Positions 1 to 7,941 of a DNA stretch of 64,000 nt are shown in pieces; position 1 is the first letter of the stretch; every line of letters starts with the position of its first letter. The position numbers were made by a program, and so were the translations under genes. A model generated the notes under the pieces. That model worked only from the letters and a program-made list of their open reading frames with translations, had not been told where the DNA came from and did not search any database. The DNA comes from Rhizobium sp. PP-CC-3A-592. Lineage in GTDB: Bacteria; Pseudomonadota; Alphaproteobacteria; Rhizobiales; Rhizobiaceae. The stretch covers positions 1,526,009 through 1,590,008 of the forward strand of contig NZ_QJSR01000001.1 in the NCBI RefSeq assembly GCF_003217095.1, read 5' to 3'.

Positions 1-949
1 TGCCCTTGCCCTTCAGGCGGAACTGCTTGCCGGCCTGCGTGCCCTCGGGAACGGTGACGCGCGACTTTGTGCCGTCGAGCGTCTGCACGTCGAACTTGCC
101 GCCGAGCGTCGCCGTCGTCATCGAAATCGGCACGCTGCAATAGAGATCCGCGCCATCACGCTGATAGAACTCGTGCGGCTTGACCGAGAGGAAGATGTAG
201 AGATCGCCCGAGGGGCCGCCGCGAAGACCGGCCTCGCCCTCGCCCGACAGGCGGATGCGGGTGCCGTCCTCGATGCCGGCGGGGATGTTGACCGACAGCG
301 AACGCTCTTCGGTGACGCGGCCCTGGCCGTGGCACTTGGTGCAGGGATCGGGAATAATCGTGCCGCGGCCCTGGCAGGTCGGGCAGGTCCGCTCGATCGA
401 GAAGAACCCTTGCGCGGCGCGCACGCGGCCGGAGCCCTGGCAGGTGCCGCAAGTGGTCGGCTTCGTTCCGGGCTTGGCGCCCGAGCCGGAACAGACGTCG
501 CAGGTGATCGAGGTGGGGACGCGGATCTGCGCGGTCTTGCCGGCATAGGCCTCCTCCAGCGTGATCTCCATGTTGTAGCGGAGATCGGCGCCGCGTTCGC
601 GGCCGCCGGACGAGCGCTGGCGCTGGCGTCCGCCGCCCATCATCTCGCCGAAAATGTCCTCGAAGATATCCGAGAAGCCCGCAGCACCACCGCCCATGCC
701 GGCACCGCCGCCGCCCATGCCGCCCTGCTCGAAGGCGGCGTGGCCGTAACGGTCGTAGGCTGCCCGCTTCTGCGGGTCCTTCAGCGTCTCATAGGCCTGG
801 TTGATGTCCTTGAAGGTCTTTTCGGATTCCGCATCGCCCGGATTCTTGTCCGGGTGGTATTTCATCGCCAGCTTGCGGAAAGCGCTTTTCAGCTCCTTCT
901 CGTCGGCCGTCTTTGCAACACCGAGTGTTTCGTAAAGATCACGTTTCAT
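1..949 (-). CDS. dnaJ: DnaJ chaperone, 3' end cut by window edge
   Basis: Co-chaperone that stimulates DnaK ATPase and delivers unfolded clients in the cytoplasm. Reading the minus strand from the ATG at 949 gives 316 residues before the window ends; the family is about 375 long, so roughly 60 C-terminal residues are missing. Visible: J domain with the HPD motif at residues 32-34, a Gly-rich linker, then four zinc-binding CxxCxGxG repeats ([32 protein letters not shown]), then the start of the C-terminal substrate-binding domain. It lies downstream of dnaK on the same strand, but a strong terminator separates them, so it probably also has its own promoter in 950-1159. I could not identify that promoter confidently. 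Confidence 0.97.
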   Translation of the reverse strand, partial: MKRDLYETLGVAKTADEKELKSAFRKLAMKYHPDKNPGDAESEKTFKDINQAYETLKDPQKRAAYDRYGHAAFEQGGMGGGGAGMGGGAAGFSDIFEDIFGEMMGGGRQRQRSSGGRERGADLRYNMEITLEEAYAGKTAQIRVPTSITCDVCSGSGAKPGTKPTTCGTCQGSGRVRAAQGFFSIERTCPTCQGRGTIIPDPCTKCHGQGRVTEERSLSVNIPAGIEDGTRIRLSGEGEAGLRGGPSGDLYIFLSVKPHEFYQRDGADLYCSVPISMTTATLGGKFDVQTLDGTKSRVTVPEGTQAGKQFRLKGKG

Positions 950-1159
950 GTGGTCGCGCGTATCCCGTTGAACCGCGGCGACAGGACCGGCCGTCGGTCG
1001 TCGCCAGATTTCATTGAGCCAGATGTCGTATCGCCGAATGCCCTTGACAAGGATTTAGGAAATCCTGTCGTCCGATACCATAGCGAATCTGCGCCGGTTC
1101 AGGCTTTTTCGACGAAATGAAGGCAAGATTCATGCCTGCCGAGACGTTCGACTCTGACG

Positions 1160-1188
1160 AAAAAGGCCCGGAACGTTCGCTCCGGGCC
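1160..1188 (-). terminator. Rho-independent terminator after dnaK
   Basis: On the minus strand an 8-bp perfect stem GGCCCGGA/TCCGGGCC with an 8-base loop is followed directly by TTTTT. It sits 45 bp past the dnaK stop and would end or attenuate dnaK transcription before dnaJ. Confidence 0.85.
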
Positions 1189-1232
1189 CTGTCTTATGGA
1201 GTGAGGTCTCGTGGCATGAGGCCCGTGATGCC

Positions 1233-3152
1233 TTACGCGGACTTCTTGCGGTCGTCTTCGTCGCTGACGTCTTCGTAGTCAGCATCGACGACGTTGTCGC
1301 GGGCAGCGTCGGCTGCGGCATCCGAATGGGCCGCATCCGTCTGCTGCGACTCATACATCGCCTGACCGAGCTTCATGGAGGCTTCCAGAAGCGTCTGCGT
1401 CTTCGCCTTGATGTCCTCGGCGTCCGGCTCGGAAGCCTCGACCGACGTCTTCAGCGCGGCGATCGCGTCGGAGATGGCGGTGCGGTCGGCTTCGGTGACC
1501 TTGTCGCCATATTCCTTCAGCGACTTCTCGGACGAATGGATCAGGCTTTCGGCCTGGTTCTTCGCCTCGACGCCGTCACGACGCTTCTTGTCGTTCTCGG
1601 CATTGGCCTCTGCGTCCTTGACCATCTTCTCGATGTCGGCGTCGGACAGACCGCCCGATGCCTGGATGCGGATCTGGTGCTCCTTGCCGGTGCCCTTGTC
1701 CTTGGCCGAGACGTTGACGATCCCGTTGGCATCGATGTCGAAGGTGACTTCGATCTGCGGAATGCCGCGCGGTGCCGGGGGAATGCCGACGAGGTCGAAC
1801 TGGCCGAGCAGCTTGTTGTCCTGGGCCATTTCGCGCTCGCCCTGGCTGACGCGGATGGTCACGGCCGACTGACTGTCTTCCGCCGTCGAGAAGGTCTGCG
1901 ACTTCTTCGTCGGGATCGTCGTGTTGCGTTCGATCAGACGGGTGAAGACGCCACCGAGCGTTTCGATGCCGAGCGACAGCGGGGTCACGTCGAGGAGCAG
2001 GACGTCCTTGACGTCGCCCTGGAGAACGCCGGCCTGGATGGCGGCGCCGAGAGCGACGACTTCATCCGGGTTGACGCCCTTGTGCGGCTCCTTGCCGAAC
2101 AGCTGCTTGACGACTTCCTGCACCTTCGGCATGCGGCTCATGCCGCCGACGAGCACGACTTCGTCGATCTCGGACGCCGATACGCCGGCATCCTTGAGCG
2201 CTGCCTTGCAGGGCGCGATCGTGCGCTGGACAAGATCGTCCACCAGCGCTTCGAACTTCGCACGGGTCAGCTTCAGCGTCAGGTGCTTCGGGCCGGAAGC
2301 GTCTGCCGTGATGAAGGGCAGGTTGATTTCCGTCTGCTGCGACGAGGACAGTTCGATCTTGGCCTTTTCGGCCGCTTCCTTAAGGCGCTGCAGAGCGAGC
2401 TTGTCGTTCTTCAGGTCGATGCCCTGATCCTTCTTGAATTCGCCGGCGAGATATTCGACGAGACGCATGTCGAAGTCTTCACCGCCGAGGAAGGTGTCGC
2501 CATTGGTCGACTTCACTTCGAAGACGCCGTCGCCGATTTCCAGAACCGAGACGTCGAACGTGCCGCCACCAAGGTCGTAGACGGCGATCGTCTTGCCTTC
2601 GGTCTTGTCGAGGCCGTAGGCGAGCGCTGCTGCCGTCGGCTCGTTGATGATGCGCAGCACGTCGAGACCGGCGATGCGGCCTGCATCCTTGGTGGCCTGA
2701 CGCTGGGCGTCGTTGAAGTAGGCGGGAACGGTGATGACGGCCTGCGTGACCTTCTCGCCGAGGTAGGATTCAGCGGTTTCCTTCATCTTCTGAAGGATCA
2801 TGGCCGAGACCTGCGACGGGGACTGGTTCTTGCCACCGGCCTTGACCCAGGCATCGCCATTGTCGCCCTTGACGATCTCGAACGGCACGAGAGCCTTGTC
2901 CTTGGTCACGGTCGGGTCTTCGTAGCGGCGGCCGATGAGGCGCTTCACCGCGAAGAGGGTGTTTTCCGGATTGGTGACGGCCTGACGCTTGGCCGGCTGG
3001 CCGACGAGGCGTTCGCCATCATCCGAGAAGGCGACCATAGACGGCGTCGTGCGCGCGCCTTCCGCATTTTCGATGACCTTCGCGTCCTTGCCGTCCATGA
3101 CGGCGACGCAGGAGTTGGTCGTTCCCAGATCGATACCGATTACTTTTGCCAT
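1233..3152 (-). CDS. dnaK: Molecular chaperone DnaK (Hsp70)
   Basis: ATP-dependent cytoplasmic chaperone that works with DnaJ and GrpE. The 639 residues match the usual length (E. coli 638). The N-terminal ATPase domain opens with the phosphate-1 motif GIDLGTTNS near residue 6 and carries the second phosphate motif [12 protein letters not shown] near residue 195. The substrate-binding domain follows, and the C-terminal lid ends in an acidic tail ([12 protein letters not shown]). The ATG at 3152 is preceded by AAGGAGAG. A sigma32-type promoter lies 116-144 bp upstream and a terminator follows, so it looks like a largely monocistronic heat-shock transcript. Confidence 0.99.
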   Translation of the reverse strand: MAKVIGIDLGTTNSCVAVMDGKDAKVIENAEGARTTPSMVAFSDDGERLVGQPAKRQAVTNPENTLFAVKRLIGRRYEDPTVTKDKALVPFEIVKGDNGDAWVKAGGKNQSPSQVSAMILQKMKETAESYLGEKVTQAVITVPAYFNDAQRQATKDAGRIAGLDVLRIINEPTAAALAYGLDKTEGKTIAVYDLGGGTFDVSVLEIGDGVFEVKSTNGDTFLGGEDFDMRLVEYLAGEFKKDQGIDLKNDKLALQRLKEAAEKAKIELSSSQQTEINLPFITADASGPKHLTLKLTRAKFEALVDDLVQRTIAPCKAALKDAGVSASEIDEVVLVGGMSRMPKVQEVVKQLFGKEPHKGVNPDEVVALGAAIQAGVLQGDVKDVLLLDVTPLSLGIETLGGVFTRLIERNTTIPTKKSQTFSTAEDSQSAVTIRVSQGEREMAQDNKLLGQFDLVGIPPAPRGIPQIEVTFDIDANGIVNVSAKDKGTGKEHQIRIQASGGLSDADIEKMVKDAEANAENDKKRRDGVEAKNQAESLIHSSEKSLKEYGDKVTEADRTAISDAIAALKTSVEASEPDAEDIKAKTQTLLEASMKLGQAMYESQQTDAAHSDAAADAARDNVVDADYEDVSDEDDRKKSA

Positions 3153-3267
3153 GTCGTTCTCTCCTTGCAGCGGACTGTCTGAACCCGGTCAGGCATTCGT
3201 GCGACAGCCCCTAGGGATGCTCTTCATCGTTTGGTGCCGAGGCCCGGAAGCCTTGGACGTGCGGCGT

Positions 3268-3296
3268 ATATAAGGACGGGTTTTTTGCTGTGCAAG
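3268..3296 (-). promoter_or_regulatory. Sigma32 (RpoH) heat-shock promoter of dnaK
   Basis: The minus strand reads CTTG (3296-3293), 18 bases, then CTTATAT (3274-3268). This fits the alphaproteobacterial RpoH consensus CTTG-N17/18-CYTATNT. It faces dnaK with a leader of about 110 bases. RpoH control of dnaK is established in this class; the site itself is read from sequence. Confidence 0.85.
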
Positions 3297-3384
3297 GCGT
3301 CGCAAGCCCTGAAGACGGTGAAAAGAAATGCGGAGACGAAAGAGTTTAGACCGCTTTTCGCACCTGCATGCGTGCACGACGCCG

Positions 3385-5658
3385 TCAACCCCCGGTCAGG
3401 ATATCGAACAGGGTCGTGCGGCGCGTCTGCGGCGTGCCGCTGGTGGTCTGCCCGACATCGGCCGGCGGCACCAGACCACCCTCCGCGGCATCCACTGAAC
3501 CGCCCTGCCCCCGGGGTATTTCGGACGGCGGCATTTCGGCATCCGCTACCGGTGCATCCGGGTAGACGTCCACCGGCTTTTCGCCGAACGCGCCGGAGAT
3601 GACGTCGCCGATGGTGCGCTGGATGCCGGGATCGTCGAAGGACGGCTGGATGCCCTTGGTGCCGAAGATCGGCGAAGGCGTCAGGCCTTCGTGCGCTTCG
3701 GTCATATAGGTATGCCAGGCCTTCGCCGGCAGCCCGCCGCCCGTCACCTTCTTCATCGAGGTGCCGTCGTCGTTACCGAACCAGACGCCCGTCGTCAGGT
3801 TGTTGGTGAAGCCGACGAACAGCGCATCGCGGAAGGACTGGGTGGTGCCGGACTTGCCGGCGGCCTGCCAGCCCTTGAGCTTGGCGTTCTTGCCCGTGCC
3901 GCGCTCCACCACGCCCACCATCATCTGGTTCATCTCCGAGACGATCTCGGGATCGAGCACGCGCGGCGGATTGTCATAGGTGTTCTCGTAGAGAACCTTG
4001 CCGTCGGCCGTCGTCACCCGCTTGACGATGTGCGGCGTCGCCTTGAAGCCGCCGTTCATGAAAGGCGCGTAAGCCGAAGTAAGCTCCAGCAGGCTGACCT
4101 CGGAGGTCCCCAGCGCGATGGAGGCATTCGCCTGCAGCTCCGATTCGATGCCGAGGCGATGGGCAAGCTTTGCCACCTGCGGCGGACCGACCTCCATGAC
4201 GAGCTGGGCCGCGATGGTATTGAGCGAATTGGCAAGCGCATCGGCGAGCGACACCTCGCCGCGATATTTCTGGTCGTAATTCTCCGGCGTCCACTTGCCG
4301 ATGCGCACCGGCGCATCGTTGCGGATCGACATGGGCGTGCGGCCGATCTCCATGGCCGCGGCATAGACGAAAGGCTTGAAGGCCGAGCCCGGCTGGCGCT
4401 TGGCCTTCACCGCACGGTCGAACTGGCTTTCGGCATAGTCGCGCCCGCCGACCAGCGCCCGGATGGCGCCCGTCGCATCCACCGACACGAGTGCTGCCTG
4501 CGAGGCGCGCGATTTCGCGCCGCTTTCCTTCAGCATGTCGGACAGCGTCTTTTCGGCCTTGGCTTCAAGATCGAGATCGAGCGTGGTTTCCACGACCAGA
4601 TCCTGCTTGACGGCACCGACGAGACCGGGAAGCTGGTCCATCACCAGATCGGCCGCATAATATTGCGCGCCGGACCAGAAGCTCTTTGCCTTGGTCGGCG
4701 GCTGCGACATCGCGGTCTTCACCTCGTCGTCGGTGATCAACCCTTCTTCGCGCATGGCGCCCAGCACCACCTGCGCCCGCTCCTCGGCCGCCTTCGGATC
4801 GCGGGCCGGCGACAGGCGCGAGGGCGCCTTCAGCAAACCGGCGAGAAGGGCCGCTTCACCGAGGTTCACGTCACGCGCCGACTTGTTGAAGTAGCGCTGC
4901 GAGGCGGCTTCGACACCATAGGCATTCGAGCCGAAGAAGACGCGGTTGAGATACATCGCAAGGATCTGGTCCTTGGAATATTTCTGCTCCAGCCAGAAGG
5001 CGAGCAGCACTTCCTGCACCTTGCGCTCCAGCGTGCGCTCGGGCGACAGAAACAGGTTCTTCGCCAGCTGCTGCGTCAGCGTGGAGCCGCCCTGCACCAT
5101 GCGGCCCGTGGTGACGTTGGTGATCATGGCGCGCGCCAGACCCAGCGGATCGACCCCGAAATGCGAATAGAAGCGCCGGTCCTCGATGGCGAGGACCGCC
5201 TGGGGAATGAAGGGCGACATATCCTCGAGCGCGATCGCCTCGCCGCCGGTCGCCCCGCGATTGGCGAGCGTGTCGCCGTTGACCGCCAGGATCTTCACGT
5301 TCGGCGGTCGCTCCGGAATAGTCCAGCTGGTCGCGTTCGGCATGCGCGAGCCGTAATAGAGGACGAGACCGCCGACCCCCATCGCGCCCCAGATGCCGGC
5401 GACGATGCACCAGTACACGAAGGCCCGGATGAAGCCGAACAGGCCGCCACCACCGCTGCCCCGCCTGCCGCCGCGCCCCTTCAGGGACCGGCGTGCGGGC
5501 TTGCCGCTGCTCTTCGACTTGGCGGGTTTGGAGCCGGAGGATTTGGAAGCCGTTGGTCGTCCGCTCACGCGGTCACTCGCATCGACACGGAATCCCTCGT
5601 CGTCACCGCTCGAAAAGGACGGATCGATACGGGGACGTGAACGCGATTTGCCTGCCAT
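3385..5658 (-). CDS. Class A penicillin-binding protein (PBP1A family)
   Basis: Bifunctional peptidoglycan synthase: glycan polymerisation plus peptide cross-linking in the periplasm. The protein has 757 residues. Order: a basic, low-complexity cytoplasmic N-terminus (1-72), one membrane anchor (about 74-102), a GT51 transglycosylase domain whose catalytic Glu is near 159 in AIEDRRFYSH, then a transpeptidase domain with SxxK (SAFK, Ser near 425), SLN and KSGT motifs. All catalytic motifs are intact. The C-terminal 60 residues are Pro/Asp-rich and probably disordered. The nearest upstream Shine-Dalgarno is weak, so the start could shift slightly. The dnaK promoter lies just past its stop. Confidence 0.95.
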   Translation of the reverse strand: MAGKSRSRPRIDPSFSSGDDEGFRVDASDRVSGRPTASKSSGSKPAKSKSSGKPARRSLKGRGGRRGSGGGGLFGFIRAFVYWCIVAGIWGAMGVGGLVLYYGSRMPNATSWTIPERPPNVKILAVNGDTLANRGATGGEAIALEDMSPFIPQAVLAIEDRRFYSHFGVDPLGLARAMITNVTTGRMVQGGSTLTQQLAKNLFLSPERTLERKVQEVLLAFWLEQKYSKDQILAMYLNRVFFGSNAYGVEAASQRYFNKSARDVNLGEAALLAGLLKAPSRLSPARDPKAAEERAQVVLGAMREEGLITDDEVKTAMSQPPTKAKSFWSGAQYYAADLVMDQLPGLVGAVKQDLVVETTLDLDLEAKAEKTLSDMLKESGAKSRASQAALVSVDATGAIRALVGGRDYAESQFDRAVKAKRQPGSAFKPFVYAAAMEIGRTPMSIRNDAPVRIGKWTPENYDQKYRGEVSLADALANSLNTIAAQLVMEVGPPQVAKLAHRLGIESELQANASIALGTSEVSLLELTSAYAPFMNGGFKATPHIVKRVTTADGKVLYENTYDNPPRVLDPEIVSEMNQMMVGVVERGTGKNAKLKGWQAAGKSGTTQSFRDALFVGFTNNLTTGVWFGNDDGTSMKKVTGGGLPAKAWHTYMTEAHEGLTPSPIFGTKGIQPSFDDPGIQRTIGDVISGAFGEKPVDVYPDAPVADAEMPPSEIPRGQGGSVDAAEGGLVPPADVGQTTSGTPQTRRTTLFDILTGG

Positions 5659-5795
5659 ACCGGGATGTGACCGCTCCGTGTGTGCGCTGAAGGAAAGGCA
5701 GCCGGCAAGCCGCCCAAGCCGTCGCAGGGTGCGGTGAACTGTAAATGCGGCGATTTAAGGGGGCGTTAACGACATGCTCCGCCACCCGGATGCAT

Positions 5796-5829
5796 CGTTG
5801 CCGCAACGAATGCGTTCGTTGCGACAACG
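5796..5829. promoter_or_regulatory. Two operator-like dyads spaced 21 bp
   Basis: CGTTGCCGCAACG (5796-5808) and CGTTGCGACAACG (5817-5829) are two 13-bp dyads with matching half-sites CGTTG/CAACG whose starts are exactly 21 bp apart. The inner half-sites also form a 9-bp hairpin CGCAACGAA-TGCG-TTCGTTGCG (5802-5823). The pair lies between the divergent PBP gene and the microprotein gene. Two turns of helix between sites suggests cooperative binding by a dimeric regulator; the regulator is unknown. Confidence 0.45.
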
Positions 5830-5872
5830 AGCGGGGATGTGGCCCGCATCCTGCCGCCGGAGCGTGCAAAAT

Positions 5873-5897
5873 GGAACGAAACCCGGAATCACGCGTT
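5873..5897 (+). promoter_or_regulatory. EcfG (RpoE2)-type general stress promoter
   Basis: GGAAC (5873-5877), 16 bases, CGTT (5894-5897) is a perfect match to the alphaproteobacterial EcfG consensus GGAAC-N16/17-CGTT. The ATG of the microprotein follows 28 bp after CGTT with a Shine-Dalgarno AAGGGA between, the geometry expected of a real promoter. Confidence 0.7.
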
Positions 5898-5925
5898 CGT
5901 TACATGTCAAACAAGGGAACCCGTC

Positions 5926-6000
5926 ATGAACAATATCATCTATATCGTCGGACTGGTCGTCGTCGTTCTCGCCGTCCTCTCGTTCTTCGGACTGCGCTGA
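5926..6000 (+). CDS. 24-residue single-pass membrane microprotein
   Basis: ATG at 5926, TGA at 5998-6000. The product has 24 residues: a short polar start (MNN), one uninterrupted hydrophobic helix (residues 4-21, mostly I, V, L, A, F) and a C-terminal GLR, so it can only be a one-helix inner-membrane protein. Support for a real gene: Shine-Dalgarno AAGGGA 8 bases before the ATG, a perfect EcfG-type promoter just upstream, and a strong terminator 27 bp after the stop. From memory, near-identical tiny proteins are common and unannotated or called hypothetical in Rhizobiaceae. Function unknown; a role in the envelope under general stress is inference. Confidence 0.75.
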   Translation: MNNIIYIVGLVVVVLAVLSFFGLR

Positions 6001-6027
6001 GCCGGCATCGACCCGACTGAAAGCCTC

Positions 6028-6052
6028 AAAGCCCCGCTCGTCGGGGCTTTTT
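6028..6052 (+). terminator. Rho-independent terminator of the microprotein
   Basis: Perfect 9-bp stem AAAGCCCCG/CGGGGCTTT with loop CTCGT, running into TTTTT. It closes a transcript of about 150 bases that begins at the EcfG-type promoter. Confidence 0.9.
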
Positions 6053-6131
6053 GACGTTCAGGCTCATCCGTTCCACGCCGGCGAGGGTGAACGATTTCTT
6101 CCGAAGCCCGGTTTCCGTAACCGGGGTTTTG

Positions 6132-6240
6132 CCCTACAGCGCCGTGCGTCATTCATGACGCACTCAGGTTCGCTGTAGAGCTTTATATCTGCTGCTTAAT
6201 TCCTTAAATCGATTCCGATTTAAGGAATTATGCAGTAGGG
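6132..6240. repeat. Palindromic mosaic element with terminal inverted repeats
   Basis: A 109-bp element bounded by CCCTAC (6132-6137) and GTAGGG (6235-6240). Inside are two modules. The first nests CTACAGCG/CGCTGTAG around GTGCGTCA-TTCA-TGACGCAC. The second is a 15-bp perfect stem TAATTCCTTAAATCG/CGATTTAAGGAATTA with a 4-base loop (6197-6230). From memory, the AAATCGATTCCGATTT-type module is abundant between genes in Rhizobium and Agrobacterium genomes. It fills most of the 337-bp gap 6001-6337; the rest shows nothing recognisable. Confidence 0.8.
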
Positions 6241-6337
6241 TTTCGCACCAGAGCCGCCTGATGCGGCATGGACCGCGGTAGACCAGTGTGACAGCGACGA
6301 CATTCCTTTTCATCCATCTTTCGCGCGGCGTGCGACC

Positions 6338-6601
6338 ATGAAAACGCAGGAAGATCTGGCGATCGCCGTCCAGCGCATGCAGCAGCAATATGAGAGGGGC
6401 CGCATGGATCGCGACATCCTGCGGGGCTGGGTGCTCGGCCTGCCCTCCTATCCGCAGCCGCACGGCATGGCCGTCGACGCCTTGAAAGCCTGGTTCACGA
6501 TCCGGCAGAGCGACGTGACGCCTGAGATCCGCGCGCGCGATCTCGAGATGCTGGCGGCCGTTGCGGATGCCTCGGTCGCCCGGATACCGGGCGGAATGTG
6601 A
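6338..6601 (+). CDS. Small hypothetical protein (87 aa)
   Basis: No family recognised. The 87-residue, charged, soluble-looking protein is predicted mostly helical (MKTQEDLAIAVQRMQQQYER), with a central LPSYPQPHGM segment. There is no signal peptide or membrane segment. Codon use resembles the surrounding genes. It stands alone between the mosaic element and the next small gene. The ATG has only a weak upstream ribosome site. Confidence 0.6.
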   Translation: MKTQEDLAIAVQRMQQQYERGRMDRDILRGWVLGLPSYPQPHGMAVDALKAWFTIRQSDVTPEIRARDLEMLAAVADASVARIPGGM

Positions 6602-6693
6602 CATGCGCCTGTCTTGAAGGACGTGCGTTGCAGAATATGCTTTTCCCGGCGTTGCGGTGTAGGATGGGCGGAAATTCAGAATGGCGAGGACCG

Positions 6694-6963
6694 ATGTCGA
6701 ACGATAATGAACCGGAAATGGAGTATTCGGAGCTGTCCGGCGAGTTCACCGAAGACGGCGTGACCGTCCTGGTCGATATCTCGCGACCGGCCGGCACGAA
6801 TCTCGACTGGCAGATGCTGGTGCTGACGCAGGAAGAAGACGTGACCGAGTGGGAAGATCCCTTCCCGACCGACCGCGAAGCCTTCGACGAGTTTCTCGCA
6901 ACCGTTGCCCGCGAAGGCATCCGCTCGTTCTTCGGGGACGAAGAGCCGCCGACGCTTCAGTGA
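6694..6963 (+). CDS. Small acidic hypothetical protein (89 aa)
   Basis: No family recognised. The ATG at 6694 is chosen because CGAGGA precedes it by a few bases and the sequence upstream in the same frame looks non-coding. The product is strongly acidic (many D/E, ending GDEEPPTLQ) and soluble, with a pattern of alternating hydrophobics typical of a small alpha/beta fold. Its EDVTEWEDPFPTDREAF stretch looks conserved-protein-like. A terminator follows the stop. It converges with queC. Confidence 0.7.
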   Translation: MSNDNEPEMEYSELSGEFTEDGVTVLVDISRPAGTNLDWQMLVLTQEEDVTEWEDPFPTDREAFDEFLATVAREGIRSFFGDEEPPTLQ

Positions 6964-6988
6964 TCTGACCGGACATCACGACGACGAG

Positions 6989-7020
6989 ACGGGAACGGCG
7001 TCGCTGCGGTTCCCGTTTCT
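6989..7020 (+). terminator. Terminator between convergent genes
   Basis: 8-bp stem ACGGGAAC/GTTCCCGT with a 12-base loop followed by TTCT, 25 bp after the small acidic gene and just before the queC stop. It can act for the plus-strand gene and possibly for queC. Confidence 0.6.
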
Positions 7021-7028
7021 GCGAGAGG

Positions 7029-7745
7029 TCAGCGGACCTCTTCCGCCACGAACCGCCCGACCCCGCAGGCTTCCCGCCAGAAATCGGCATCCTCGTAGAG
7101 CGTGGGGTCCGCGACGCCGGCCAGATGGAAGGCTTCGCGTCGCTCCACGCAGGTGCCGCACCGCCCGCAATGCACCGTCCCACCCTTGTAGCAGGACCAT
7201 GTCCGCGCGAACGGCGTGCCGTTGCCGGCGCCGTCCGTGACGATGTCGGCTTTCGAGCGTTCGACATAGGGGGCGTAGAGCGTTACCGCGGCATAGCCGT
7301 CCAGCGCGTGGTTCTGCATGGTCTGGAACGACCGGATGAAATCGGGCCGGCAATCGGGATAGATGAAGTGATCGCCGCCATGAACGGCGACGGCGACCGC
7401 ATCCAGCGTCTGCGCGGCCGCAAGCCCGAAGGCGATCGTGAGCAGGATGGCATTGCGGTTCGGCACCACCGTCGCCTTCATCGTCTCCTGCGCATAATGC
7501 CCGTCCGGCACCGCGATATCGTCCGTCAGCGCCGAGCCGGTCAGATGCGCGCCGATCGGCCCGATGTCGATGAGATGATGGGGCACATCAAGCCTCCGCG
7601 CCGCCTCGGCCGCGAAGTCCAGCTCCCGGCGATGGCGCTGGCCATAGTCGAAGGACAGGAGGCCGGCGAGATGATGGTCGCGCGCGACGTGATGGGCGAG
7701 CGTGACGGAGTCCAGTCCGCCGGAGCAGACGACGAGCGTTTTCAT
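7029..7745 (-). CDS. queC: 7-cyano-7-deazaguanine synthase QueC
   Basis: Converts 7-carboxy-7-deazaguanine to preQ0 with ATP and ammonia, in queuosine biosynthesis. The 238 residues begin MKTLVVCSGGLDSVTLAHH, whose SGGLDS is the PP-loop ATP-binding motif at residues 8-13. The C-terminal zinc site is present (CYKGGTVHCGRCGTC pattern, four Cys). The ATG at 7745 is used because the PP-loop must be close to the N-terminus; an open frame continues 69 codons upstream but shows no homology-like content. I saw no preQ1 riboswitch core in the 196-bp leader. The queD and queE partners are not in the window. Confidence 0.96.
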   Translation of the reverse strand: MKTLVVCSGGLDSVTLAHHVARDHHLAGLLSFDYGQRHRRELDFAAEAARRLDVPHHLIDIGPIGAHLTGSALTDDIAVPDGHYAQETMKATVVPNRNAILLTIAFGLAAAQTLDAVAVAVHGGDHFIYPDCRPDFIRSFQTMQNHALDGYAAVTLYAPYVERSKADIVTDGAGNGTPFARTWSCYKGGTVHCGRCGTCVERREAFHLAGVADPTLYEDADFWREACGVGRFVAEEVR

Positions 7746-7941
7746 GGAGAGCGTTCCCTTGTTTTGACCGGGTGGGCTGCGACCGGCATTGGACGTGGCG
7801 CAACTGCGCTGTCCTCGACAGGCGTACACTGCCGCATTTTCCCGCGGGGATAAAGTTCGCACGGCCGATGTTTTTCCGAGGCCTGCGTTTTTGGATGGCA
7901 TTCCGGTCACTGAAACGATCCCGCTGCCACCACCATTCTCC

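Noticed and set aside
1077-1089. A 13-base match (ACCATAGCGAATC) shared with 50277-50289, both upstream of minus-strand genes
   Set aside because: Many 13-base coincidences are expected in 64 kb; no -35 element lies at a suitable distance in either case.
6992-7017. GGAAC-N17-CGTT match resembling an EcfG promoter
   Set aside because: It coincides with the arms of a terminator hairpin between convergent genes and no gene lies downstream on that strand.
7746-7941. Possible preQ1 riboswitch upstream of queC
   Set aside because: No recognisable preQ1-I or preQ1-II core hairpin plus A-rich tail was found in the leader.
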